A stretch of 64,000 bases of DNA, from positions 496,001 to 560,000 of the forward strand of contig CP032931.1 of the NCBI GenBank assembly GCA_003666485.1, given 5' to 3'. The position numbers and the translations under genes were made by a program. Source of the DNA: Levilactobacillus brevis. GTDB lineage: Bacteria > Bacillota > Bacilli > Lactobacillales > Lactobacillaceae. Shown in pieces: positions 24,830 through 33,378 of the stretch; within the stretch, counting starts at the first letter, position 1, and each line of letters opens with the position of its first letter. The notes under the pieces are model-generated. The model saw only the letters and a list, made by a program, of their open reading frames with translations. It was not told the DNA's origin and made no database searches.

Positions 24830-26162
24830 AGTCAATCGCGCCCAGCAGTGGCGGCTGTTTTGGAGCAGCTTCATTGGGTTCACGGTCATCTTCGTCTTGC
24901 TGGGGGTCATCGTGTTCGTGCTCTTTCGCCGCACGATTCTGACCAGCGTGGACCAGACGTTGCGGGTCGAACGCAGTGCGCGCTTAGCCGGACCCCCTCG
25001 TCAGACGACGACGCAGCAGCCGTTCGGGCAAAATAACGCGAACCAGGGTCTACAACAACAGCATAAGGTCGTGCATCCGTTCATGACCACGACCATCATT
25101 TTCAATCGTAATGGCAAAATTCTCAACCAAGGTCAGTTGGGGTCACGCTACGAGACATTGAAAAATATCACGCTGGATACCAGCCAAAAGGGCGAGCTCC
25201 ATACGATTACGGTCAATGGCAAATATAATTTCCGAACGTTGCTGGTCAAGGTCCCCGTCACCAACGCGGATCAGACGGTGGCCGGAAAGTATCTGTTGAT
25301 CTTAGAAAATATTGATCCGCAAAAGGCTGCCATGCGGACGTTTACCAAGGTCATGTTGATTACGATGGGCGTCTTCTGGCTCTTGTCAATTCTGATGAGT
25401 GTCTGGATGTCGCGGTTGACCATGCGGCCGATTCTCCGGTCGTGGGGCCGGCAGACTGAGTTTGTGGGCAACGCCGCCCATGAGTTACGGACCCCCTTGA
25501 CGATTATCCAAAATAAATTGGAACTGCTGTTGACCAAACCGAACGATAAAATTATTGATCAAGCAGAAAACATTGCGATTGCCAGCAGTGAAAGCCAACG
25601 CCTGCAAAAGCTTACGCAGGATCTGTTAGCATTGGCCCGGTCGGATTCGAATACGTTGCAGACGAACTTTGAGAAAACTCACGTGGCCAGCTTCTTGGAT
25701 CACACGGTGGAGCCGTACACGGAGATTGCCGCTAGCCAGGGCAAAAAACTAGTTTTGGCCCCCGTTGCGGATTTTGCGGTCACGTTGGACCAAAACTTGA
25801 TTCACCAATTGATGAATATTCTAATTGATAACGCCATGAAATACTCACCGAAGGGCAGTACCATCACGGTGTCAGCCAAGTTGCTCGGCCGTAAATGGCA
25901 ACTGACTGTGGCGGATCAAGGTATCGGTATCAAGAGCGCTGATCGCCAGCGGATCTTTGATCGGTTTTACCGCGTCGACTCGTCCCGGAGCCGTAAGACT
26001 GGGGGCAATGGGCTCGGTTTGTCAATTGCCAACTGGATCGTCGGCCTGCACCATGGCACGATTGTGGCCAAGGAAAATCAGCCACAGGGGACCCAGTTTG
26101 TGACCACGCTACCGGTCTCGCCCAACACCAGTCTGGGCAGTCGCCACGAAAAGAAAGCCTAA
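24819..26162 (+). CDS. sensor histidine kinase (CiaH-like)
   Basis: The protein (447 residues) has two membrane segments (about residues 16-36 and 177-197) around an extracellular sensor of about 140 residues with a Gln/Asn-rich stretch. The dimerisation box carries His221 (FVGNAAHELRTPLTII). The ATPase domain has the N box NILIDNAMKYSP, G1 VADQGIGI and G2 GGNGLGLSIANWIV. There is no HAMP domain of note. ATG at 24819 lies six bases after GGAGG, inside the end of the regulator gene. It phosphorylates the upstream response regulator. Confidence 0.92.
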   Translation: MSNKVNRAQQWRLFWSSFIGFTVIFVLLGVIVFVLFRRTILTSVDQTLRVERSARLAGPPRQTTTQQPFGQNNANQGLQQQHKVVHPFMTTTIIFNRNGKILNQGQLGSRYETLKNITLDTSQKGELHTITVNGKYNFRTLLVKVPVTNADQTVAGKYLLILENIDPQKAAMRTFTKVMLITMGVFWLLSILMSVWMSRLTMRPILRSWGRQTEFVGNAAHELRTPLTIIQNKLELLLTKPNDKIIDQAENIAIASSESQRLQKLTQDLLALARSDSNTLQTNFEKTHVASFLDHTVEPYTEIAASQGKKLVLAPVADFAVTLDQNLIHQLMNILIDNAMKYSPKGSTITVSAKLLGRKWQLTVADQGIGIKSADRQRIFDRFYRVDSSRSRKTGGNGLGLSIANWIVGLHHGTIVAKENQPQGTQFVTTLPVSPNTSLGSRHEKKA

Positions 26163-26167
26163 TAGCA

Positions 26168-26205
26168 ACAGTCCCAGCGGATGGATTTTCGCTGGGGCTG
26201 TCTTT
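26168..26205 (+). terminator. terminator of the two-component operon
   Basis: ACAGTCCCAGCG pairs with CGCTGGGGCTGT with one G-U, followed by CTTTG. Confidence 0.75.
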
Positions 26206-26499
26206 GTGTTGTGGACGGATTGCAGGGTAAAAAATCTATCTCAACTTGTAACTTGGCGGGATCTTTTTCAAGGAGGCCGATTTTCTAAAAGGCTAAAATT
26301 ACGGCCAAGCAAACGTCCGCGGTTAAACAATATTTAGTGCCACGCTTGGCAATGAAACGAGTGACGAGTAAATCCGAAAAAGCACGGCTGTTGATGTGAA
26401 CATTGTTATCGCATTAGTGTCAATCGTTGAAATATAGACATCTTGCCAGAAATGACTAGTCTGCCGGAGGAGGCCAGGGGTGTAGCCAGCTGTGTCGGC

Positions 26500-26692
26500 G
26501 GTGTTGGCTGAGGTTTTTTCTCAGCCTACAGCGTGGGGCGACTTGGGAGACTGGCGGTCTTTGCCAGGCTTCCAAGCGAGGTGGAAGCCCATGCTTGGGC
26601 TGGAGCCGTCCCCCATAGCAGACGGGACCCCTGGCAGCCGCAGGCACTGGCACGTCGGTTGCTAGATTTGACGCCACGGTAGGCGGACCAGA
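26500..26692 (+). repeat. diverged relative of the dispersed repeat (E), highly structured
   Basis: It contains perfect hairpins GGCTGAG/CTCAGCC, GGCTTCCA/TGGAAGCC, AGCCCA/TGGGCT and CCGTC/GACGG in sequence. Phrases ACTGGCGGTCTTTG, AAGCGAGG, CTTGGGCTGGAGCCGTC and the tail ATTTGACG then ACGGTAGGCGGACCAG echo the order of copies D and F, but the outer left arm is not found. No gene is seen in the gap 26163-26805. Confidence 0.5.
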
Positions 26693-26805
26693 AAACACAA
26701 CGTCGCAACCGTAAGCAAACCGGGAAAAAGTTTCAATGGCGGCCGTTCTATGGTAAGGTGGTTTCATCAAGAACTATGTGAGAGCACAAGGAGTATGCGA
26801 GAAAA

Positions 26806-27771
26806 ATGTTAACTATCCGCGACATTGCGGCGAAGGCTGGTGTGTCCGTTTCCACGGCCTCGCGCGCGTTAAACAATAATCCCCGTATCAGTCAGGCGAC
26901 CAGAGAACGGATTCAGGCCTTGGCGGAAGCGGAGGGGTATTTACCCAATTACAATGCTAAAAATCTAACGGCAGGCGAGGCCAATGCCGTAGGGGTCGTC
27001 TTTCCCACGGCCGACCGCAGCCAGCCCGAGAACCCGTTTTACATCGATCTGTTGCGGGGCATCAATAGTCAACTGATGCAGCGTCATTACGTTCTGTCGG
27101 TCGCCATCAGCAAGACGGCCGATGAGCTACTGGAAAACGTCAAGTCGATGGTGGCCCAGGGGAAAATCAAACGGTTCGTGTTGATGTACGCCCACCACGA
27201 CGACCCGATTGCGGCGTTTTTACGTAAGCAGCAGCTGCGGTTCGTCACGATTGGCCAGCCCGATGACAATCCCGACGACTACTTCGTGGACAACGATAAC
27301 CTGGAAGCCGGCATCGGTGGGGCAACCTACCTGCTGGACCAGCTACAGGTCAGACATCCCGTCTTCGTGGAGTCCGGTCATGACTGGGCCTACGAACAAC
27401 AGCGTCGCCAGGGCTACGAGCGGGTAGCCGCGACCTTTAACGCGGAACCGCTGACCTGCAAATTGGGCGAGCTGAACCGGGTGCGGTTATTCATCAAACA
27501 ACATCCAGAGATCGATGGCATCATGGCCACGGATGACTTCAATGCGATTGAATTTTACCGTTTAGTTCGTGAACAGTCGCCCGTCCGGCATTTTCCCATC
27601 GTCAGTTTTAACCACTCCCTACCGGAAGGGCTGACCGACGCCAACCTGCATTCCATCAACCTTTTCCCGGAAAAAATGGGTTCGGCGACCGTCGCGTTGT
27701 TGTTCAGTGACCGCGAACCATTGGCCACCCCGACGCCGGGCAGAATCAAAATTCCGTACGAAATTAAATAG
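26806..27771 (+). CDS. LacI-family regulator of the maltose genes (MalR-like)
   Basis: The 321-residue protein has the LacI HTH (TIRDIAAKAGVSVSTASRAL) and hinge (YLPNYNAKNLTAG), then a periplasmic-binding-type effector domain. It sits directly before the maltose transporter and phosphorylase genes, whose promoter carries a LacI-type operator, so it most likely represses them in the absence of maltose or a derived sugar. The start ATG follows GGAG. MalR identity is inferred from context. Confidence 0.88.
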   Translation: MLTIRDIAAKAGVSVSTASRALNNNPRISQATRERIQALAEAEGYLPNYNAKNLTAGEANAVGVVFPTADRSQPENPFYIDLLRGINSQLMQRHYVLSVAISKTADELLENVKSMVAQGKIKRFVLMYAHHDDPIAAFLRKQQLRFVTIGQPDDNPDDYFVDNDNLEAGIGGATYLLDQLQVRHPVFVESGHDWAYEQQRRQGYERVAATFNAEPLTCKLGELNRVRLFIKQHPEIDGIMATDDFNAIEFYRLVREQSPVRHFPIVSFNHSLPEGLTDANLHSINLFPEKMGSATVALLFSDREPLATPTPGRIKIPYEIK

Positions 27772-27779
27772 TTTTTTCA

Positions 27780-27822
27780 GGTTCGTTCAACTGGCGCTAA
27801 ATCCCGTGAGCGAGCCTTTTTT
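27780..27822 (+). terminator. terminator after the LacI-type gene
   Basis: GGTTCGTTCA pairs with TGAGCGAGCC (two G-U), followed by TTTTTT. Confidence 0.75.
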
Positions 27823-27865
27823 AATTGTCAGAGGCATTTGAGTTGGTGAAAAGTCTCGCAAAAAA

Positions 27866-27908
27866 GTTTGCGCAAACGGTTGCATTAAAATTAAAGCGGT
27901 GCCATAAT
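27866..27908 (+). promoter_or_regulatory. malT promoter with overlapping LacI-type operator
   Basis: -35 TTGCAT (27880-27885) and -10 CATAAT (27903-27908) are 17 bases apart. Two overlapping palindromes cover the -35: the perfect GTTTGCGCAAAC (27866-27877) and GCAAACGGTTGC (27872-27883). Both have the central CG-type dyad of LacI/MalR or cre sites. Confidence 0.75.
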
Positions 27909-27965
27909 AAGCAATGTAATCGTTTTCAGCAATTATTATTTGTTAGTTTGAGGAGGTATTTTCAC

Positions 27966-29339
27966 ATGTCAGATGTTGCTTCTGCAAAGGCACCAACAGC
28001 TGAAGCCAAGCCAAAAAGCGGCTTGCCTAAACTGCCTGCCAGTACCATTTGGATGATCAACTTTGGTTTCTTGGGGGTCCAAACCGCCTTCACGTTACAA
28101 AGTTCCCAAATGAGTCGGATCTTCCAAACGATTGGGGCCGACCCGAACAGTCTTGGGTGGTTCTTCATTTTGCCACCACTGGCTGGGTTAATCGTCCAAC
28201 CAATCGTGGGTTATTATTCTGACCGGACTTGGGCACCTAAATTAGGTGGTCGCCGGTTGCCATACCTGTTGTTAGGGACTATCGTCGCGGTTATCGTGAT
28301 GTGTCTGTTGCCGAACTCCGGGAGTATGGGCTTTGGTTACGCGTCACTCGCGGCCTTGCTGTTCGGGGCCATCACCGTGGCCTTCCTGGATCTGTCTTCT
28401 AACGTTGCGATGCAACCATTCAAGATGATGGTCGGGGACATGGTCAACGATGACCAAAAGAGCTATGCATACGGGATTCAAAGTTTCTTATCCAACACGG
28501 GTGCCGTTTTAGCGGCGATCCTGCCATTCCTGTTCGCTGCCATTGGAATCGCCAACACCGCTTCTAAAGGGGTCGTTCCCGCAACAGTTAAAGTTGCCTT
28601 CTACGTTGGCGCGATTCTGTTAGTCATCACCAGCCTCTTCACTATCTTCCGGGTCCACGAATACGATCCAGATACCTATGCGAAATACCATGGGATCAGC
28701 AAGGAAGATAACGCTGAAGGTGGGAACTGGTGGACGTTACTGAAGTCCGCACCAAAGGTCTTTTGGACCGTTACCTTAGTGCAATTCTTCTGCTGGGTTG
28801 CCTTCCAATACCTGTGGACTTACTCCGCTGGGGCCATCGCTGCCAACGTTTGGCACACGACGAACGCCGCTTCTGCTGGTTACCAGGCTGCTGGGAACTG
28901 GTACGGGGTCTTGGCCGCCGTGCAATCCATCGCCGCTGTTGTTTGGTCTTACGTCTTGGCTAAGTTGCCAAACAGTGTCCACAAATTGGGCTATGCCGGA
29001 AGCTTAGGCTTAGGGGCCATTGGGTTTTTATCCGTCTTCTTCCTGCACAACCAATACGCTTTGATCGTATCATTTATCTTAGTTGGGATTGCTTGGGCTG
29101 CGATGAACACTTACCCATTAACTATGGTCACCAACGCTTTGTCTGGTGCCCACATGGGGACTTACCTGGGCTTGTTCAACGGGTCCATTTGCTTGCCACA
29201 AATCGTGGCTTCCCTGGCCAGCTTTGCTTTATTCCCATTATTGGGTGGTGCCCAAGCCAACATGTTCTTGTTAGCCGGTGTTATCATGGCTATCGGGGCG
29301 GTTTCCGTTGGTGCTATCAAGGAAACGTACAAGGCTTAA
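27966..29339 (+). CDS. MFS maltose transporter (SLC45/GPH-like)
   Basis: The protein (457 residues) has about 12 membrane segments. It has a short Ala/Lys-rich N-terminus, then WMINFGFLGVQTAFTLQSSQ, which recalls the SLC45-type sugar:H+ symporters, and a DRTWAPKLGGRRLPYLLLG loop between TM2 and TM3. Its place between a LacI regulator and maltose phosphorylase points to maltose uptake by proton symport. The ATG at 27966 follows AGGAGG; the longer open frame crosses the promoter and is not coding. Confidence 0.85.
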   Translation: MSDVASAKAPTAEAKPKSGLPKLPASTIWMINFGFLGVQTAFTLQSSQMSRIFQTIGADPNSLGWFFILPPLAGLIVQPIVGYYSDRTWAPKLGGRRLPYLLLGTIVAVIVMCLLPNSGSMGFGYASLAALLFGAITVAFLDLSSNVAMQPFKMMVGDMVNDDQKSYAYGIQSFLSNTGAVLAAILPFLFAAIGIANTASKGVVPATVKVAFYVGAILLVITSLFTIFRVHEYDPDTYAKYHGISKEDNAEGGNWWTLLKSAPKVFWTVTLVQFFCWVAFQYLWTYSAGAIAANVWHTTNAASAGYQAAGNWYGVLAAVQSIAAVVWSYVLAKLPNSVHKLGYAGSLGLGAIGFLSVFFLHNQYALIVSFILVGIAWAAMNTYPLTMVTNALSGAHMGTYLGLFNGSICLPQIVASLASFALFPLLGGAQANMFLLAGVIMAIGAVSVGAIKETYKA

Positions 29340-29553
29340 TCGTTTAGAATTGCTGGATTAACGTTTAAACTTCAGAAAATTAACGTAATTAACTTTGGTC
29401 GACAACACAACTGTCTACCGGGTGAGCGGCCTAGCGGCTTAACCGAAACTGGGTCATGGATTGCCATGATGCAGGAGGCTGACCACCAGGGTCGCTCTTT
29501 TCTGTGACAGAACTGTTTGACTAATTGACTTAAATAAAGGAGACATGTTAACC

Positions 29554-31824
29554 ATGAAACGTATTTTTGAGGTACAACCATGGAACGTCATTACCCATAC
29601 TTTTGACCCCAAGGACAAGCGCCTGCAAGAATCCATGACTAGCCTGGGTAACGGCTACATGGGTATGCGTGGTGACTTTGAAGAAGGGTACAGTGGCGAC
29701 TCACTACAAGGCATCTACTTAGGTGGTGTCTGGTACCCTGATAAGACGCGGGTCGGCTGGTGGAAGAACGGCTATCCCAAGTACTTTGGCAAGGTCGTCA
29801 ACGCGGTCAACTTTATTAAGCTACCGATTGAAATCAATGGCCAAGCGGTTGATTTAGCCAAGGACACTTTCAGCGACTTCACGTTGGACCTGGACATGCA
29901 ACAAGGCGTGTTGAACCGGTCATTTACCATTGAACGAGGCGACGTCAAGGTTGCCTTGACCTTCCAACGTTTCTTGAGTGTGGCGCAACAAGAACTCTCC
30001 GTGCAAAAGGTCACGGTCAAGAACTTGAGCGCTGACAGCGTGGACGTCACCATCAAGCCAAGTATCGACGCCGATGTCAAGAACGAAGAAGCCAACTACG
30101 ACGAACGCTTCTGGGACGTCTTAGCCGCAGAACAAGGCCAAGACAGTGGTAGTGTCGTTGCCAAGACGACGCCGAACCCATTTGGCACGCCTCAATTCAC
30201 TTCCGGTATGGAAATGCGGACGGTCACGGACTTAAAGAACGTGGCAGTGACGCAGCCTAACGATAAGGAAGTTGTCAATGCCTACACGGGCAGCCTGGCA
30301 CCGCAAGCTGAAACGACTCTGGAAAAGCGTGTCATCGTGGTTACTTCCCGCGATTACGACAGCCAAGCCAAGCTGACCGCCGCAATGCATGACCTCAGCG
30401 ACCAAGTTGCCAAGTCTGCCTACGCCGACCTCTTGGCAGCGCACACCGCAGTTTGGGCCAAGCGTTGGGAAAAGTCTGACGTCGTGATCAACGGCGACGA
30501 CGAGTCACAACAGGGGATTCGCTTCAACCTGTTCCAACTTTTCTCCACTTACTATGGCGAAGATTCCCGCTTGAACATTGGGCCTAAGGGCTTCACCGGC
30601 GAGAAGTACGGTGGTGCCACTTACTGGGATACCGAAGCCTTCGCCGTACCCGTTTACTTGGGGATCACGAACCCTGAGGTTACCCGTAACCTGTTGATGT
30701 ACCGCTACAAGCAATTGGACGGGGCTTACATCAACGCCAAGGAACAAGGCTTGGACGGGGCACTCTTCCCAATGGTGACCTTCGACGGGATCGAATGCCA
30801 CAACGAATGGGAAATCACCTTCGAAGAAATTCACCGGAATGGCGACATTGCCTTTGCCATTTACAACTACACCCGTTACACGGGCGATACCAGCTACGTC
30901 TTGCATGAAGGGGCCAAGGTCCTTACCGAAATTTCCAAGTTCTGGGCCGACCGGGTTCACTTCAGTAAGCGTAAAAACCAGTACATGATCCACGGGGTCA
31001 CGGGTCCTGACGAATACGAAAACAACGTTGATAACAACTGGTACACCAACATGTTGGCACAGTGGACGTTGAAGTACACGTTGGAGATCTTGGGTCAAGT
31101 CGACAAGGATACCGCTAAGAAGCTGGCTATTTCCGCCGACGAAAAGGCCAAGTGGCAAGATATCGTGGACCGGATGTACCTGCCTTACGACAAGGACTTG
31201 AACATCTTCGTGCAACACGATGGCTTCTTGGACAAGGACATCGAACCCGTCAGTGCCATTCCAGACGGTCAACGGCCAATCAACCAGAACTGGTCGTGGG
31301 ATAAGATCTTGCGGTCACCTTACATCAAGCAAGGGGATGTGCTGCAAGGCATCTGGGACTTCATTGATGACTACACGCCAGAACAAAAGAAGGCCAACTT
31401 TGACTTCTACGAACCACTGACGGTGCACGAATCCAGTCTGTCACCAGCTATCCACTCTGTTTTGGCGGCTGACTTGCATTACGAAGACAAGGCCGTTGAA
31501 CTGTACAATCGGACGGCTCGGTTGGACTTGGACAACTACAACAACGATACGGTCGATGGCTTGCACATCACGGCCATGACTGGTGGTTGGATTGCCGTCG
31601 TTCAAGGCTTCGCTGGCATGCGGGTCCGCAATGATCAATTGCACTACGCCCCATTCCTGCCAAAGCAGTGGCAGAGCTACAGCTTCCGGCAAGTCTTCCG
31701 TGGTCGTCTGATCGAAGTCAGCGTCCACGCCGACGGGCCACACTTCAAGTTGATCAGTGGGGAACCATTGACGATTGACGTGGCTGGCGAAAAGGTTGAA
31801 TTGAGCAGCGCGGTTACTGAGTAA
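29554..31824 (+). CDS. mapA: maltose phosphorylase (GH65)
   Basis: The protein (756 residues) is full length for GH65 maltose phosphorylases, which convert maltose and phosphate to glucose and beta-D-glucose-1-phosphate in the cytoplasm. Visible blocks: LGNGYMGMRGDFEEGY near the start, GATYWDTEAFAVPVYL, the catalytic region CHNEWEITFEEIHRNGD with the general-acid Glu, GPDEYENNVDNNWYTN, and the phosphate site HESSLSPAIHS. ATG at 29554 (MKRIFEVQPW) is preferred, eleven bases after AAAGGAG. The 214 bases before it contain no clear gene or terminator. Confidence 0.95.
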   Translation: MKRIFEVQPWNVITHTFDPKDKRLQESMTSLGNGYMGMRGDFEEGYSGDSLQGIYLGGVWYPDKTRVGWWKNGYPKYFGKVVNAVNFIKLPIEINGQAVDLAKDTFSDFTLDLDMQQGVLNRSFTIERGDVKVALTFQRFLSVAQQELSVQKVTVKNLSADSVDVTIKPSIDADVKNEEANYDERFWDVLAAEQGQDSGSVVAKTTPNPFGTPQFTSGMEMRTVTDLKNVAVTQPNDKEVVNAYTGSLAPQAETTLEKRVIVVTSRDYDSQAKLTAAMHDLSDQVAKSAYADLLAAHTAVWAKRWEKSDVVINGDDESQQGIRFNLFQLFSTYYGEDSRLNIGPKGFTGEKYGGATYWDTEAFAVPVYLGITNPEVTRNLLMYRYKQLDGAYINAKEQGLDGALFPMVTFDGIECHNEWEITFEEIHRNGDIAFAIYNYTRYTGDTSYVLHEGAKVLTEISKFWADRVHFSKRKNQYMIHGVTGPDEYENNVDNNWYTNMLAQWTLKYTLEILGQVDKDTAKKLAISADEKAKWQDIVDRMYLPYDKDLNIFVQHDGFLDKDIEPVSAIPDGQRPINQNWSWDKILRSPYIKQGDVLQGIWDFIDDYTPEQKKANFDFYEPLTVHESSLSPAIHSVLAADLHYEDKAVELYNRTARLDLDNYNNDTVDGLHITAMTGGWIAVVQGFAGMRVRNDQLHYAPFLPKQWQSYSFRQVFRGRLIEVSVHADGPHFKLISGEPLTIDVAGEKVELSSAVTE

Positions 31825-31835
31825 TTTAGGATATG

Positions 31836-31876
31836 AAAATGGCGTTCACCGGATTGTTGGTGGACGCCATTTTTGG
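31836..31876 (+). terminator. terminator after maltose phosphorylase
   Basis: AAAATGGCGTTCACC pairs with GGTGGACGCCATTTT with one G-U, followed by T's. Confidence 0.88.
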
Positions 31877-31978
31877 TTTTGGTTGAGCGCGTTAGTGAGG
31901 CGGATGCTTCGCAATTTTAGAGTGGCTAAGATATACTCTGGAAGACGGAATAGACTAGCTAAAACGAGGTGGTATATG

Positions 31979-32266
31979 ATGACGCACAACGTCGTAACCT
32001 ATCCAGCTGTTTTTAAGCGTGACCCAGATACGAGGCGCTTGACGATTATTTTTCCAGATGTTCCTGGTGCGATTAGTGAGGCGGCGTCTATGAATTCGGC
32101 GTCAGCCAATGCGGCAGCAGCACTGGGGTTGATTCTGTATGACGCACCTAGCTTGCCAGCGAGCACGCCATTAGCCGAAGTGCAACGGGCCTATCCGGGT
32201 GAGACTGTGCAGTTAATTACTGCTGATCTAGCTGAAGTAGTTCGGACGGTGACCAACTTAGCATAA
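31979..32266 (+). CDS. HicB-like antitoxin, no HicA partner
   Basis: The protein (95 residues from ATG 31979) has the partial RNase-H-like HicB fold: TYPAVFKRDPDTRRLTIIFPDVPGAISEA, then a helix rich in Ala (SANAAAALGLILYD). HicB normally neutralises HicA, an mRNA interferase encoded beside it. Here the neighbours are maltose phosphorylase and a terminator, so no toxin is present, and the usual C-terminal DNA-binding part is also missing. GAGGTGG precedes the start. Confidence 0.78.
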   Translation: MTHNVVTYPAVFKRDPDTRRLTIIFPDVPGAISEAASMNSASANAAAALGLILYDAPSLPASTPLAEVQRAYPGETVQLITADLAEVVRTVTNLA

Positions 32267-32268
32267 GC

Positions 32269-32308
32269 AAAACAGACTGTGATGGTTGACCACAGTCTGT
32301 TTTTTATT
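32269..32308. terminator. bidirectional terminator between hicB-like and lysR genes
   Basis: AAAACAGACTGTG pairs perfectly with CACAGTCTGTTTT, followed by TTTTATT. Confidence 0.9.
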
Positions 32309-33221
32309 GAATCGACCGGGTCAACTCAGCCGTCAGAAAGGCCGTGAGCCCCTGAACAGCCGCTGAAGCCGTCTGTAAGCACATGATAGAAGTGTCGGTG
32401 CGGATGAAATTAGTCGGCAGTGGAATCAGATTGTACTGGTGGGCTGGCAGGTTGAGTGCCGCAATCTTACGGGTGGTGATCGTCGTGGCGTTTGGCAGTT
32501 TGGCAACAGTTTGCAGTGCGCTGGCTGGTGTTGGCAAGAAGAGTTTGTTGCGGGGCTGAATGCCCACCCGTTTGAACAGGGAGTCCACGTAGGCCTGAAA
32601 CTCGGAATGCCCAGACAGCCCGACGTAGCGACAGTGACTGATGCCTGTTAAGGTATTCTTTTCAAATGGCAGCGTTAGGACGTCTGGGTTGAAGGGCCGA
32701 CACTGGGCAAATAGCGGTAGGTAGTAAACGGGCGAAGGCAGGTCAGCAATCAAAATATTCGCGGCATTCCAGCGCTGATCGATCACAATGTCAATAGCGC
32801 CTTCGTTGAGATTATTTGCCACGTTGCGTTCAGCCGGTCGCGTCAGTTCGATCACTGTGTCAGGATGCTGCTCCACGTAATCGGCAATGGCGGTGGCGAG
32901 GTAATCGGTCAGAAATGGATTGCTGTTGCTGATACGAATGGGCCGGGCTTGTTGAGACTTGAGATTTTCCAAACTGGTGGTGAGGCTGTCCTCGGCACTG
33001 GCGATTTTTTTTAAATTGGTCAGCACGCTACTACCAAATTTCGTCAGTGCAATCGGCTTGGCTTTGCGGTCGACCAGCGTGACGTCGTATTTGGCCTCCT
33101 CGTCCTTCAGAATGCGACTGACATAGGGCTGACTGAGGTACAAGCGGTCGGCGATTTCGGAAATTGTGGTGGAATAGGTAACAGCTTGTAAAATACTTAG
33201 TAAAGTACGTTGCTTACTCAT
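32304..33221 (-). CDS. LysR-type regulator, divergent from nitronate monooxygenase
   Basis: The 305-residue protein has an N-terminal winged HTH (SEIADRLYLSQPYVSRILKDEE) with the K/T-rich wing (VTLVDRKAKPIALTKFG), then a type 2 substrate-binding domain. Its lone Cys residues are scattered and suggest no obvious redox switch. AGGAGG lies nine bases before the ATG. It faces the nitronate monooxygenase gene across 157 bases, the usual layout for a LysR activator and its target. Confidence 0.85.
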   Translation of the reverse strand: MSKQRTLLSILQAVTYSTTISEIADRLYLSQPYVSRILKDEEAKYDVTLVDRKAKPIALTKFGSSVLTNLKKIASAEDSLTTSLENLKSQQARPIRISNSNPFLTDYLATAIADYVEQHPDTVIELTRPAERNVANNLNEGAIDIVIDQRWNAANILIADLPSPVYYLPLFAQCRPFNPDVLTLPFEKNTLTGISHCRYVGLSGHSEFQAYVDSLFKRVGIQPRNKLFLPTPASALQTVAKLPNATTITTRKIAALNLPAHQYNLIPLPTNFIRTDTSIMCLQTASAAVQGLTAFLTAELTRSIQ

Positions 33222-33285
33222 GGTGGGAAAGCCTCCTTAATACAGGGTTATTACACTTTGGTTATAATCCTGATTGATTTTCATA

Positions 33286-33315
33286 TTGGCGAGTCGTGTC
33301 ATTTGCTAATATAAT
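33286..33315 (+). promoter_or_regulatory. promoter of the nitronate monooxygenase gene
   Basis: -35 TTGGCG (33286-33291) and -10 TATAAT (33310-33315), 18 bases apart. Just upstream, 33248-33267 holds an imperfect dyad (TTATT...GGTTATAA) that could bind the LysR protein. Confidence 0.6.
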
Positions 33316-33378
33316 AGCACTTGTAAACGAAATAACAAGTTGCCAATTTAATCAGATGTTCCCAGGAGGTTATAACCC

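Noticed and set aside
26456-26770. 104-codon open frame on the minus strand
   Set aside because: It falls in the structured repeat relative E; the codons follow hairpin arms rather than a protein pattern. Frames at 23582-23800 and 36001-36231 were rejected for the same reason.
29340-29553. Possible riboswitch or attenuator before maltose phosphorylase
   Set aside because: Only short stems are visible (for example CATGGATTGCCATG); there is no clear terminator/antiterminator pair or known aptamer.
30505-31272. 255-codon open frame on the minus strand
   Set aside because: Antisense to the conserved catalytic region of maltose phosphorylase; a frame shadow.
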